64,000 bases of DNA from Variovorax sp. N23. GTDB taxonomy: Bacteria; Pseudomonadota; Gammaproteobacteria; Burkholderiales; Burkholderiaceae_C. Location of the stretch: NCBI RefSeq assembly GCF_025486315.1, contig NZ_JAOOPY010000013.1:62001-126000 (forward strand), in the 5' to 3' direction. The notes below the pieces were generated by a model that saw nothing but the letters and a program-made list of their open reading frames with translations, searched no databases and was not told where the DNA came from. Below, piece after piece: positions 10,794-19,506 of this stretch. The position numbers and the translations under genes were made by a program. Each line of letters starts with the position of its first letter. Positions within the stretch are counted from its first letter, which is position 1.

Positions 10794-12436
10794 TGACAGC
10801 GCAGGCCATTGGCGCGCCCGCAGGCAGCGCTTTCCTTGAACACCAGGGCGAAGCGCGACCCGCCCATTGGGGCGGCGTCTTCGCGATGACGCTGTGCGTC
10901 TTGGCGCTGATCGCTTGGGAGTTCCTGCCCGTCAGCCTGCTGACGCCGATGGCGACCGATCTCCGGGTCACCGAAGGCATGGCCGGGCAGGGCATTGCCA
11001 TCTCCGGCGCCTTCGCGGTACTCACGAGTCTGTCCATCTCGGCCGTCGCCGTCAGGATCAACCGCAAGACGCTGTTGCTCTCTCTCACGGCAATGATGTG
11101 CCTCTCCGGGGCCATCGTTGCGCTGGCGCCCAACTACCTGACGTACATGGCAGGCCGGGCGCTGATCGGCGTCGTCGTCGGTGGCTTCTGGTCCATGTCG
11201 GCGGCCACGGCCATGCAGCTCGTCCCGCCTGCCAAGGTGCCGCGCGCCCTGGCGATCTTCAATGGCGGCAATGCGCTGGCCACGGTCGTGGCGGCACCGT
11301 TGGGCAGCTACCTCGCTTCGATCGTCGGCTGGCGCGGCGCCTTCTTCTGCCTGGTGCCGGTCGCGGCGATCGCGTTCGTCTGGCAGTGGTTCAGTCTGCC
11401 GGCCATGCGGGCCCGGCCGCGCGCGCCGGGTTCCGGCAACGTCTTTCGACTCTTCAGGAGCAGGTTGGTGACCCTCGGCATGCTGGCAGTGGGCGTCTTT
11501 TTCATGGGGCAGTTCGCTTTCTTCACCTATCTCCGGCCATTTCTGGAGGCGGTCACGCGGGTCGACGTGTCGACGTTGTCGCTCATCCTGCTGACGCTGG
11601 GTGTCGCGGGTTTCCTCGGCACCACGGTCATTGGCCGGTTCCTGAAGAGGGGCTTCTACGGCACGCTGACGATCATCCCCCTGATGATGGGCGCGATCGC
11701 GCTGATGCTCATCGCCCTTGGCACGTCGGTAGCCGCCACGACGGTGCTGCTGGGCGTCTGGGGCCTGGCGGCCACCGCCGCACCGGTGGGCTGGTGGACA
11801 TGGATTGCACGGACCCTCCCGCAGGACGCGGAGGCCGGGGGCGGGCTCATGGTGGCCGTGGTGCAGCTCTCCATCGCGCTGGGCTCCACGGTCGGTGGCG
11901 TGCTGTTCGACACGAGCGGCTATCGGAGCATCTTTGCATTCAGCGCAGGGCTGCTGGTGGTCGGTGCGCTCCTGGTTCTGTCGACTGCGCGCGCGGACCA
12001 CGCTGAAGCATGTGGTGAGAAGTCGATCCCGGCTTCTCTCGTGGTCGCTGCTGCGGATGCCGGTGCAGCGCCCATCAAACCGAAGGAGTCACGCATGTGG
12101 ATGACCGTTGGCGAACGTCGCTTCGCCGTTACCCTGGCCGACAACGCTGCTGCCAATGCGTTCGCCGCACGGCTGCCGCTGACGCTCGACATGGCCGAAC
12201 TCAACGGCAACGAAAAGCACGCCGACTTGCCGAAGCCGCTGCCAGCGAACGCAACTCGACCGGGAACCATCCGCAATGGCGACCTGATGCTGTACGGCAC
12301 AAAGACCGTGGTGGTCTTCTATTCGACATTCGACTCTTCCTATTCGTACACGTACCTCGGCCGGGTGGATGACCCTGCGGGCCTGGCCCAGGCGCTCGGG
12401 CGACGCGGCGCGCGGGTCGAGTTCTCCAACCCATAG
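10793..12436 (+). CDS. MFS transporter fused to a C-terminal cyclophilin-like domain
   Basis: 547 residues with two parts. Residues 1 to about 405 are a DHA1-type major facilitator: 12 hydrophobic segments, with GRALIGVVVGGFWSMSAATA after TM4, as in drug or sugar efflux proteins. After a ~30-residue linker, 435-547 reads as a cyclophilin-like fold protein (MWMTVGERRFAVTLADN, LNGNEKHADLP, YSYTYLGRVDD). No stop separates them. An internal ATG at 12095 is preceded by GAAGGAG at 6-bp spacing, so the domain may also be made alone. The gene starts within the stop of the hydrolase (TGATG). Normal MFS proteins of this type end near residue 400. Exported compound unknown. Confidence 0.85.
   Translation: MTAQAIGAPAGSAFLEHQGEARPAHWGGVFAMTLCVLALIAWEFLPVSLLTPMATDLRVTEGMAGQGIAISGAFAVLTSLSISAVAVRINRKTLLLSLTAMMCLSGAIVALAPNYLTYMAGRALIGVVVGGFWSMSAATAMQLVPPAKVPRALAIFNGGNALATVVAAPLGSYLASIVGWRGAFFCLVPVAAIAFVWQWFSLPAMRARPRAPGSGNVFRLFRSRLVTLGMLAVGVFFMGQFAFFTYLRPFLEAVTRVDVSTLSLILLTLGVAGFLGTTVIGRFLKRGFYGTLTIIPLMMGAIALMLIALGTSVAATTVLLGVWGLAATAAPVGWWTWIARTLPQDAEAGGGLMVAVVQLSIALGSTVGGVLFDTSGYRSIFAFSAGLLVVGALLVLSTARADHAEACGEKSIPASLVVAAADAGAAPIKPKESRMWMTVGERRFAVTLADNAAANAFAARLPLTLDMAELNGNEKHADLPKPLPANATRPGTIRNGDLMLYGTKTVVVFYSTFDSSYSYTYLGRVDDPAGLAQALGRRGARVEFSNP
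12082..12097 (+). promoter_or_regulatory. Internal ribosome-binding site and start for the cyclophilin-like domain
   Basis: GAAGGAG (12082-12088) lies 6 bp before an in-frame ATG at 12095 inside the MFS fusion gene. It is close to a perfect Shine-Dalgarno sequence and sits exactly at the domain border. Confidence 0.6.
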
Positions 12437-12562
12437 AACGCCCAGGTTCCCTGCAAGGCGATTCCTCGTTGGCCGCGTGATGACACATCTTGTGAAGCGA
12501 ACGCCCATGACTGAATCTTCAGAGCACACCCCATCACTTCAGTTCGCGCAAAGGAAAACACC

Positions 12563-13612
12563 ATGACAGTCAAAGCCTATGGCGCTCGAGCGAGCGACCG
12601 ACCCCTCGAATCCATGGACATCGCACGTCGCGTGCCGGGCGCGCACGACGTGCAGATCGCCGTGGCCTATTGCGGCGTGTGCCATTCGGATATCCATCAG
12701 GTGCGTTCCGAATGGGCCGGCACGCTGTATCCCTGCGTGCCGGGGCACGAGATCGTGGGCCGCGTAGCGACCGTGGGGGCGCATGTGTCGGGTTTCAAGC
12801 CAGGCGATCTGGTCGGCGTCGGTTGCATCGTCGACAGCTGCAAGCATTGCGAGGACTGCGACGCCGGGCTCGAAAACTATTGCGACCAGATGGTCGGTAC
12901 CTACAACGGCCCGACGCCGGATGCACCGGGCCACACGCTGGGCGGCTATTCTCAGCAGATCGTGGTACACGAGCGCTACGTGCTGCGCATCCGCCACCCC
13001 GAGGCGCAACTGGCGGCTGTGGCGCCGCTGCTGTGCGCGGGCATCACCACGTACTCGCCGCTGCGCCACTGGAAGGTGAAGCCCGGTCACAAGGTGGGCG
13101 TGGTCGGCATTGGGGGGCTCGGTCACATGGGCATCAAGCTCGCGCATGCGATGGGCGCGCACGTTGTGGCACTCACCACGTCCGAATCCAAGCGCGAAGC
13201 GGCATTGGCCCTGGGCGCGAATGAGGTCGTGGTCTCGCGCCATGCCGAGGAAATGGCGGCCCATGCCAAGAGCTTCGATTTCATTCTCAACACCGTGGCC
13301 GCGCCGCACGACCTCGATCCGTTCATCAGCCTGCTCAAGCGCGACGGCACGATGGCCCTTGTGGGTGCGCCCGCCACGCCGCATCCGTCGCCGCAGGTGT
13401 TCGGCCTGATCATGAAGCGTCGCACCCTGGCCGGCTCGATGATCGGTGGCATTCCAGAGACACAGGAGATGCTGGATTTCTGCGCCGAGCGCGGCATCGT
13501 GGCGGACATCGAGATGATCCGCGCCGATGAGATCAACGAAGCCTACGAACGCATGCTCAAGGGCAACGTGAAGTACCGCTTCGTGATCGACAGTGCCTCG
13601 CTGGCCACGTAG
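12563..13612 (+). CDS. Zinc-dependent NAD(P) alcohol dehydrogenase (YahK/cinnamyl alcohol dehydrogenase type)
   Basis: 349 residues of the medium-chain dehydrogenase family. Catalytic-zinc ligands are in YCGVCHSDIH and GHE (61-63). The structural-zinc loop is SCKHCEDCDAGLENYC. The cofactor motif is GIGGLGHMGIKLAHAMGA. It should interconvert an aldehyde and an alcohol with NAD(P)H in the cytoplasm. AAAGGAAAAC precedes the start. It lies 126 bp after the MFS fusion and may be part of the same unit controlled by the LysR at 8579. Convergent with the next LysR gene. Confidence 0.9.
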   Translation: MTVKAYGARASDRPLESMDIARRVPGAHDVQIAVAYCGVCHSDIHQVRSEWAGTLYPCVPGHEIVGRVATVGAHVSGFKPGDLVGVGCIVDSCKHCEDCDAGLENYCDQMVGTYNGPTPDAPGHTLGGYSQQIVVHERYVLRIRHPEAQLAAVAPLLCAGITTYSPLRHWKVKPGHKVGVVGIGGLGHMGIKLAHAMGAHVVALTTSESKREAALALGANEVVVSRHAEEMAAHAKSFDFILNTVAAPHDLDPFISLLKRDGTMALVGAPATPHPSPQVFGLIMKRRTLAGSMIGGIPETQEMLDFCAERGIVADIEMIRADEINEAYERMLKGNVKYRFVIDSASLAT

Positions 13613-13737
13613 CACGGCCGGGTCACCCTGGGAGCGCCCTCGCGATGCCGGTGAACGCCGACATCCGCGCCATCGAGACTGTTGCGCACGCAAGACGTGC
13701 GGACTGCCGTGGAGGATCGAGCCTGTCTCGCCGACGG

Positions 13738-14709
13738 CTATTGCCTCGCCGTTCGCCTCTTCGGCATGGCGTTGCCGCTCACGCCGCGGATGGCGTCCGC
13801 GAACGCGGTCAGGATCGCCGGCCTTTCCATGCCGTCCCGCCGGAAGAAAAGGCCGAACGACGGAAGAACGACCTGCGGCAGGACCCTGAGCCGCTGCACG
13901 CCGCCCCGGGCGACTTCGTCCACGGCATGCTCCAGCCGCACCGCGCACAGCAGTGACGGATCCTTGCGAAGCACGGTGCCGATCGTCACCGACGACATGG
14001 CCTCGATGACGGGCACGGGCGGCGTCACGCCGCTGTTCAGGAAGGCCGTCATGAACGCCTGCCTGACCAGCGTTTCCTTGGGCGGAACCACCCACTGCGC
14101 GTCCCGCAGATCGGCCCATTTCAAGCGTCGGGCGTTGACGCTTCTGTTGGCAGTGGAAGCGAGCACGCACAGCTCGTCCTTCAGCAGCACGACGGGCTCG
14201 AGCAGGGGGATCATGTCGCTGGCGATCAGCTCCGGGGTGATGGCGCCGAAGACGCAGTCGAGTTCCCCCTTGAGCAGGCGATGGATGAGCGCATGGACGC
14301 GACCTTCCAGCAACTGCACAGCCGCACCCGGCATGCGCTGTCGCAGCGCGACGATGGCTGCCGGGACGGTGGCGGTGACCGACGGCGCGCCGACGCGCAA
14401 GATCGCGGTCACGCCGCTGTGCATGGCATCGACGTCTTCGGTGGCGCGCGCCAGCTCATTGAGCGCTGCGCGTGCCCGGAAGGCGGCGCTCGACCCCAGC
14501 GCATTCGCCTGGATCCCCTGATGGCTGCGTTCGAAGAGCCTGGCCCCGAAGCAGCGTTCGATCTCGCCCAGCATCTTGCTGATCGCGGGCTGGCTCAGAT
14601 GCAGCCGTGTCGCCGCGTCGCGCATCGTGGCGGTCTCTGAAAGAACGACCAGCAGTTCGAGATGTCTCAGGCGCAGCGTGCGGACGAGGCGGGCGGTTTT
14701 CGTGTCCAT
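13738..14709 (-). CDS. LysR-family transcriptional regulator
   Basis: 323 residues. HTH: LLVVLSETATMRDAATRLHL, then SQPAISKMLGEIER; the effector domain follows from about 105. It begins with a ~15-residue N-terminal extension before the usual LRHLELL start, as in GbpR-like members. It is divergent from the CoA-transferase operon at 14800, and the 90-bp gap holds a strong palindrome. The likely target is that operon. Confidence 0.9.
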   Translation of the reverse strand: MDTKTARLVRTLRLRHLELLVVLSETATMRDAATRLHLSQPAISKMLGEIERCFGARLFERSHQGIQANALGSSAAFRARAALNELARATEDVDAMHSGVTAILRVGAPSVTATVPAAIVALRQRMPGAAVQLLEGRVHALIHRLLKGELDCVFGAITPELIASDMIPLLEPVVLLKDELCVLASTANRSVNARRLKWADLRDAQWVVPPKETLVRQAFMTAFLNSGVTPPVPVIEAMSSVTIGTVLRKDPSLLCAVRLEHAVDEVARGGVQRLRVLPQVVLPSFGLFFRRDGMERPAILTAFADAIRGVSGNAMPKRRTARQ

Positions 14710-14733
14710 TCCAGATCCCTCGGGATATATCGA

Positions 14734-14755
14734 ATCGTGATCACTCCCTCACGAT
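14734..14755. promoter_or_regulatory. LysR operator candidate, ATCGTGA-N8-TCACGAT
   Basis: Perfect 7-bp arms separated by 8 bp, flanked on both sides by ATCGA-like bases. It lies midway between the divergent LysR and CoA-transferase starts. Confidence 0.6.
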
Positions 14756-14799
14756 TATCGAATTTTCAAGAATCGGGGAAGGCGATAACGTCGTCTCCA

Positions 14800-16008
14800 A
14801 TGAACTTCAAGACACCAGAGACATCCGGGCCCGCCGCCCCGTTGAGCAACGTGCGCGTGATCGACATGGGGCAATACATCGCCGGGCCGGGCGCGGCCAT
14901 GGTCCTGGCCGAGCTGGGCGCGCAGGTGATCAAGATCGAACCGCTCGCGGGCGACCAGGCCCGGCACATCGGCCGCTATGGCGAGTCGATGATCCGCGCC
15001 TACAGCCGCGGCAAGCAGTCCATCGCGCTCGACCTGAAGAGCGATGCGGGACGGGAGATCGCGTGGCGCCTCATTGGGGGCTGCGATGTCGTGATCCAGA
15101 ACCTGCGCCCTGGCGCCGTGGAGGCATTGGGCCTGGGGGCATCCGCGGTGCGCGAGCGCTTTCCCAAGGTCGTCTACCTGTCGATCTCGGGGTTCGGCGA
15201 CCTGGGCCCGTCGCGCGAGCGGCCCGGTTACGACATCGCGGCACAGGCAGAGAGTGGCTTGATGTCCGTGACGGGCGAGCCGGACCGGCTCCCGCAGAAG
15301 GTGGGCGTGCCGATCATCGATGCGGCCGCTGCGCACCTGGGTGCCCAGGCGGTGCTGGCGGCGCTCTATGGCCGCGCGCAGACCGGTGTCGGCGAGACGC
15401 TGCGGACATCGCTGCTCGAGGTGGCCATGCATCTGCAGGCCACCACCTGGTGCGACTACCTGGGCGGTGCGCCCGAGCCCACGCGCATCGGTGACGGACA
15501 GCCGAACAACGCGCCCGCCGCGGAGGTGGTGCCCACGCGTGACGGGCACATCGTTCTGTCCGCCTATGCAGACGAGCACTGGGCGCGCTTCTGCCGCGTC
15601 ATGGGGCGAGAGTCGCTCGCGACGGACCCTCGATTCGCCACGAACGCGCTGCGGGTGCGGCATCGTGCCGAGCTGCGCATCGTCCTGCGTGAATGCCTCT
15701 CGTCCTTCACCAGCGAGGAATGCGTCGCGCTGCTGAGCCGCAACCAGATCGTCGTGGGCTTCGTCCGCAGTTACCGACAGGTGCTGCAGAGCGCGGACGT
15801 CCAGGCGAGCGGAATCCTGGTCGATGCCCTTGGTGCAGACGGCCGACGCTACCCGTCCCTGGGCTTGCCCTATCGGCTGGGCGAAGCGCCCCGCGCCACG
15901 CCCGGCGCCGCACCGGCGTGCGGGGCCGACACCGATCGGGTGCTGGGCGAGATCGGGCTCTCGGCGGACGAGATCGGCGAACTTCGCCGCCACGGTGTCG
16001 TGGCGTGA
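14800..16008 (+). CDS. Family III CoA-transferase (CaiB/BaiF)
   Basis: 402 residues, the normal length. It opens with VRVIDMGQYIAGPGAAMVLA and AQVIKIEP, typical of the family. The catalytic aspartate is likely the Asp of RPGYDIAAQAESGLM. Start is the ATG of MNFKTPETSG; the frame extends upstream through the promoter palindrome, which I exclude. It probably activates a carboxylic acid by moving CoA from a donor thioester. Operon: 17 bp to the DUF1254 gene, then a Bug gene. Confidence 0.9.
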   Translation: MNFKTPETSGPAAPLSNVRVIDMGQYIAGPGAAMVLAELGAQVIKIEPLAGDQARHIGRYGESMIRAYSRGKQSIALDLKSDAGREIAWRLIGGCDVVIQNLRPGAVEALGLGASAVRERFPKVVYLSISGFGDLGPSRERPGYDIAAQAESGLMSVTGEPDRLPQKVGVPIIDAAAAHLGAQAVLAALYGRAQTGVGETLRTSLLEVAMHLQATTWCDYLGGAPEPTRIGDGQPNNAPAAEVVPTRDGHIVLSAYADEHWARFCRVMGRESLATDPRFATNALRVRHRAELRIVLRECLSSFTSEECVALLSRNQIVVGFVRSYRQVLQSADVQASGILVDALGADGRRYPSLGLPYRLGEAPRATPGAAPACGADTDRVLGEIGLSADEIGELRRHGVVA

Positions 16009-16025
16009 GGCCGGAGCAGAACGCC

Positions 16026-17291
16026 ATGAATACCCAGGTGACTTCGACCGTGCCCGACTGCGACGACGTGGTGGTGCAGACGCTGCCGCTGTTCGAGATG
16101 ATGCGGATGCGCGCGGCGACGACCGCACGCCGCCACCCGGCGCTGGGGTTCGCGGCGCCGAATCCGGACGCCACCGTGCGGTGGGTCAACCAGTTCACCC
16201 ACACGTACCGTCGCCTCGGCCCGGACGACAGGGAGGTCGTCAGCCCGAACAACGACACGGTCTACAGCAACGCCTGGCTGGACCTGTCGGACGGGCCGGT
16301 CGTCATCGAAACCCCCGAGATGGGCGATCGCTACTGGACCCTGGGGCTGCTGGATGCCTGGACGAATCCCTTCGCCTACGTGGGCCGCCGAACGACGGGC
16401 AACAGGCCCCAGCGAACCCTCGTGCATGGGCCCGCCTGGCATGGTGCCGTGCCGCCGGACATCACGCTGACGATCGCCGCGCCGGGCGACGACGTGTGGC
16501 TGATCGGCCGCCATCTCGTGGAAGACGATGGCGACGATGCCGCCCGCGGGCGAGAGACACAGTCCGCGATGCGGCTCGTCCGGCTGGACGGCAGCGATGC
16601 GGCGATGCGCGTGGACACATGGGTCGACGGCCGCGATGCCGGCACCCCGGCGCCGGATCTGTACCTGTCCATCGTGGGTGCCGCACTGGCGCGCAATCCG
16701 CCGCACCCGGGCGAACGCCTGGCGTGGCCTCCCGCGGCGGGCGACTTGGCGATGTCACTGCCGGCCGTCTACGAACGACTGCGCACCGCCAACCAGCCGC
16801 ACGATCTGGGCGGCGGCTGGGCAATCCCGGTCATGGTCAGAACGCACTGGGGCGACGACTACGCGACGCGCGCCCGCATCGCGCGCAACTTCATCGGCGC
16901 GCTGGGTGTCGAGGAGGCGATGTATCCCACGGCGGAGGTGGACGCGCACGGCGCGCCGCTCGACGGATCGCTGCGCTACGAGTTGCGCTTCGCGCCGGGG
17001 CAAGGGCTGAAGGTGGGCGCCTTCTGGTCGCTCACGATGTACCGCCGCAGCGACTGCCTTTTCGTGGCCAACCCGATCCACCGGTACTCGATCGGCGACC
17101 GCACATCGGGCCTGCACCACGACGCCGACGGCAGCCTGGCCATCCGGCTCCAGGCCGACGACCCGGGGCCGGGCGTCAACTGGCTTCCGGCGCCGACGGA
17201 CGAACTGTTCTATGTCGTGCTGCGCCTCTATCAACCGCATGCCGACCACCTGGAGTTGCGCTTCGACTATCCCCCGATCCAGCCGATCTGA
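16026..17291 (+). CDS. DUF1254/DUF1214 domain protein
   Basis: 421 residues. The N-terminal part (VSPNNDTVYSNAWLDLSDGP, VIETPEMGDRYWTLGLLDAW) matches what I know of DUF1254, and the C-terminal part (FWSLTMYRRSDCLFVANPI, HRYSIGDRT) matches DUF1214. The biochemical role of the family is not established. Unlike many members it shows no N-terminal signal peptide. It sits between a CoA-transferase and a Bug protein, so a role in the same catabolic route is likely. The first in-frame ATG after the previous stop was chosen. Confidence 0.85.
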   Translation: MNTQVTSTVPDCDDVVVQTLPLFEMMRMRAATTARRHPALGFAAPNPDATVRWVNQFTHTYRRLGPDDREVVSPNNDTVYSNAWLDLSDGPVVIETPEMGDRYWTLGLLDAWTNPFAYVGRRTTGNRPQRTLVHGPAWHGAVPPDITLTIAAPGDDVWLIGRHLVEDDGDDAARGRETQSAMRLVRLDGSDAAMRVDTWVDGRDAGTPAPDLYLSIVGAALARNPPHPGERLAWPPAAGDLAMSLPAVYERLRTANQPHDLGGGWAIPVMVRTHWGDDYATRARIARNFIGALGVEEAMYPTAEVDAHGAPLDGSLRYELRFAPGQGLKVGAFWSLTMYRRSDCLFVANPIHRYSIGDRTSGLHHDADGSLAIRLQADDPGPGVNWLPAPTDELFYVVLRLYQPHADHLELRFDYPPIQPI

Positions 17292-17320
17292 AACAAGAAC
17301 ACCCACGGAGACAAGCCACC

Positions 17321-18298
17321 ATGACCATGAACCGCAGACATCTTCTTGGAGCCACCGCAGCCGGTCTGGCGCTGCCCTGGAGCGCCGCCAGCATCGCGCA
17401 ATCCTGGCCGGCACGGCCGATCCGCATGGTCTCGCCCTACGGTGCGGGCGGCTCGAACGACATCCTCACCCGCGTGCTCGGCGACTTCCTCGGCCGCAAG
17501 CTCGGCCAGAGCGTCGTGGTCGAGAACAAGGCCGGCGCCGGGACGCGCATTGCCAACGAGTACGTGGCCAAGGCGCCCGCGGACGGCTACACGCTGCTCC
17601 ACGCGGCCGCACCGATCGCCATCGGGGAGGCGCTGTACAAGGACTTGCCTTACGACGTGCACAAGAGCTTCGCCGCGATCGCCGGCACCGCCATCGCGCC
17701 CCTGTTCCTGATCGTCAATGCCGACGCCCCCTACAGGTCGCTGGCGGAGTTCATCAACTACGCGAAGGCCAACCCCAAGGGCGCCACCTTCGGCTCGCCG
17801 GGGGCCGGCTCCGCCCCGCATCTGACGGCAGAACTGCTGTTGCGTGCCGCGGGCGTGAAGGGCGTCGTGGTGCAGTACCGTGGCGACGCGCCGGCCTATA
17901 CCGACCTTCTCGGCGGACGGATCGATGCCACCTTGACCGCCATCTCGACCGCGATCCCGCACATCCAGGCCGGCAAGTTGCGGGTGCTGGGCGTCGCGAC
18001 GGAGGATCGCACGCCGCTCTACCCGGACGCGCCGACCCTCCGGGAGCAGGGACTGGCGTCCGTCGTGGGCTATGGGTGGTACGGCATGCTCGCGCCGGCC
18101 GGAACGCCAGCCGCTGTCGTCGAGCGACTGAATGCGGAAATCAATGCCGCAGTCGCCGACGCGGATGTCCGTCGCAAGGCCGAGGCCGCAGGGCTGCAAT
18201 TGCGTAGTGGCAGCGCGGCCGAGTTCAGCGCGTTCATCGCCAGCGAGACGCGCAAGTGGGCCCAGATCATCAAGGCCGCGAACATCACGGCCGACTAG
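17321..18298 (+). CDS. Bug/TctC-type substrate-binding protein
   Basis: 325 residues. A signal region MNRRHLLGATAAGLALPW ends near SIAQS, with RR suggesting Tat export. Mature start SWPARPIRMVSPYGAGGSND, then VVENKAGAGTRIANEY and APADGYTLLHA, are family signatures. Third gene of the CoA-transferase/DUF1254 operon, 29 bp after it, and preceded by ACGGAGAC. It probably captures the acid that the CoA-transferase activates. An ATG at 17327 is an alternative start. Confidence 0.9.
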   Translation: MTMNRRHLLGATAAGLALPWSAASIAQSWPARPIRMVSPYGAGGSNDILTRVLGDFLGRKLGQSVVVENKAGAGTRIANEYVAKAPADGYTLLHAAAPIAIGEALYKDLPYDVHKSFAAIAGTAIAPLFLIVNADAPYRSLAEFINYAKANPKGATFGSPGAGSAPHLTAELLLRAAGVKGVVVQYRGDAPAYTDLLGGRIDATLTAISTAIPHIQAGKLRVLGVATEDRTPLYPDAPTLREQGLASVVGYGWYGMLAPAGTPAAVVERLNAEINAAVADADVRRKAEAAGLQLRSGSAAEFSAFIASETRKWAQIIKAANITAD

Positions 18299-18353
18299 CG
18301 AGCGCCACGGCTTGCGCAGGGCAGCGTGAGTCGCCACCAGAACAAGACTCACG

Positions 18354-18590
18354 TCAGTCGATCAGAACCGGCGGCCGGCGGATTTTCACCGTGCCGTGGT
18401 CGGTGTCCGCGCCCATGCCGTAGAGGCCGGGGCTGCCGCCGTTCCGGTGGTGTTCGGATCGACCGTGGTGCCGTGGTGCGCGGCGAAGGCCTCCAGCTCT
18501 TCCAGCGTGTCGCAGCGCAGGCACCAGCCGACGAAGCGGTCGCCGTCGCGCGTCTGGCGCTCCATGAAGACGGCGAGCGGCTGGCCCCGG
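18354..18590 (-). pseudogene. Remnant of a VOC-family gene with an internal deletion
   Basis: Near-identical to parts of the intact VOC gene at 34469-35170. In transcribed order it keeps the segment GQPLAVFMERQTRDGDRFVG to HHGTTVDPNTT, then jumps to NGGSPGLYGMG and the C-terminus RRPPVLID. The deletion matches 34559-34829 of the intact copy, about 271 bp, which shifts frame by one. The N-terminal third is also gone: similarity stops at 18590. Similarity continues past the stop codon for about 20 bp (to 18334), so this is a DNA duplication remnant. Not expected to make a working protein. The rest of 18299-18717 shows nothing I can name. Confidence 0.85.
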
Positions 18591-18717
18591 TTCGAACCCG
18601 ACGGCACGCTGGTGGTGGGCGGGCCGCGATACGACACGGTGCACGCTGCCACCGGCGATCACTGCAGCGCGCGAGGCCGAAGAGCCTGGCCAGGGCGGAA
18701 CGTCAGCCGCGGCCCGT

Positions 18718-19506
18718 TCAGTCGAACACGGGTGACCGCTTCTCGATGAAGGCGCGGACGGCTTCGCGATGATCTGCCGTCGTGTGCGCGATGGCCTGGT
18801 AGCTTGCGGAGAGCTCCAGCAGTGATTCGAGCGAACTGCGTTCGCCCTCGCGCAGGAGACGTTTGGTCATGCGCAGCACGGCGCCCGGATTCGCGGCGAT
18901 CCGCGCCGCGAGCCTGAGGCTTTCGTGCATGAGCGCGTCGTGTGCGACCACGCGCGACACCAGACCGCGGGCGAGTGCTTCCTGGGCCGTGAGCGCGTCG
19001 CCCGTGAAAGCCATCTCGCAGGCGCGCGACATGCCGACCGCCCGCGGCAACAGCCAGGCACCACCGTCGCCCGGGACAATGCCCACCTTCACGAAGCTCT
19101 CCGCGAACGTCGCTTTTTCCGAGGCGATCCGCACGTCGCACATGCAGGCGAGGTCGAGGCCGGCGCCGATGGCCGGCCCGTTGACGGCGCAGATCACGGG
19201 TACATCGAGGTTGTAGAGCGCTTTCGGCAGGCGCTGAATGCCGTTGCGGTACTCCTCGCGGATCGCTTCTGTCGTGATGGCATCGCGCTCGTAGCGCTGC
19301 ATGTCCTTCACGTTGCCGCCTGAGCTGAAGACCGGCCCGGCACCGGTCAGCACCACAACGCGGATGCTGCGGTCGTGCGTGACTTCGGCGCAGATCCGCA
19401 CGAACTCGTCGACGGCCGTATTGCCGGTCAGCGCGTTGCGCGTTTCGGGTTGGTTCATCGTCAGGACGAGGATCGAGTCCTGGCGCTCGGTTTGCAGAAA
19501 CGTCAT
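18718..19506 (-). CDS. Enoyl-CoA hydratase/isomerase family protein
   Basis: 262 residues, crotonase fold. Oxyanion-hole segments are visible: FSSGGNVKDM (normally A-G-G-D-L/I) and AVNGPAIGAGLDLACMCDVR. Start is the ATG of MTFLQTERQDSI; it overlaps the stop of the upstream acyl-CoA dehydrogenase by 4 bp (ATGA). It likely hydrates an enoyl-CoA formed by the two dehydrogenases. Last gene of the 8-gene minus-strand operon that begins at 26772. Confidence 0.9.
   Translation of the reverse strand: MTFLQTERQDSILVLTMNQPETRNALTGNTAVDEFVRICAEVTHDRSIRVVVLTGAGPVFSSGGNVKDMQRYERDAITTEAIREEYRNGIQRLPKALYNLDVPVICAVNGPAIGAGLDLACMCDVRIASEKATFAESFVKVGIVPGDGGAWLLPRAVGMSRACEMAFTGDALTAQEALARGLVSRVVAHDALMHESLRLAARIAANPGAVLRMTKRLLREGERSSLESLLELSASYQAIAHTTADHREAVRAFIEKRSPVFD

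Noticed and set aside
18396..18749. Plus-strand frame over the VOC remnant, containing FEPDGTLVVGGPRYDT
   Set aside because: The stretch looks protein-like, but the frame is antisense to the clear VOC remnant and I cannot place it in a family.
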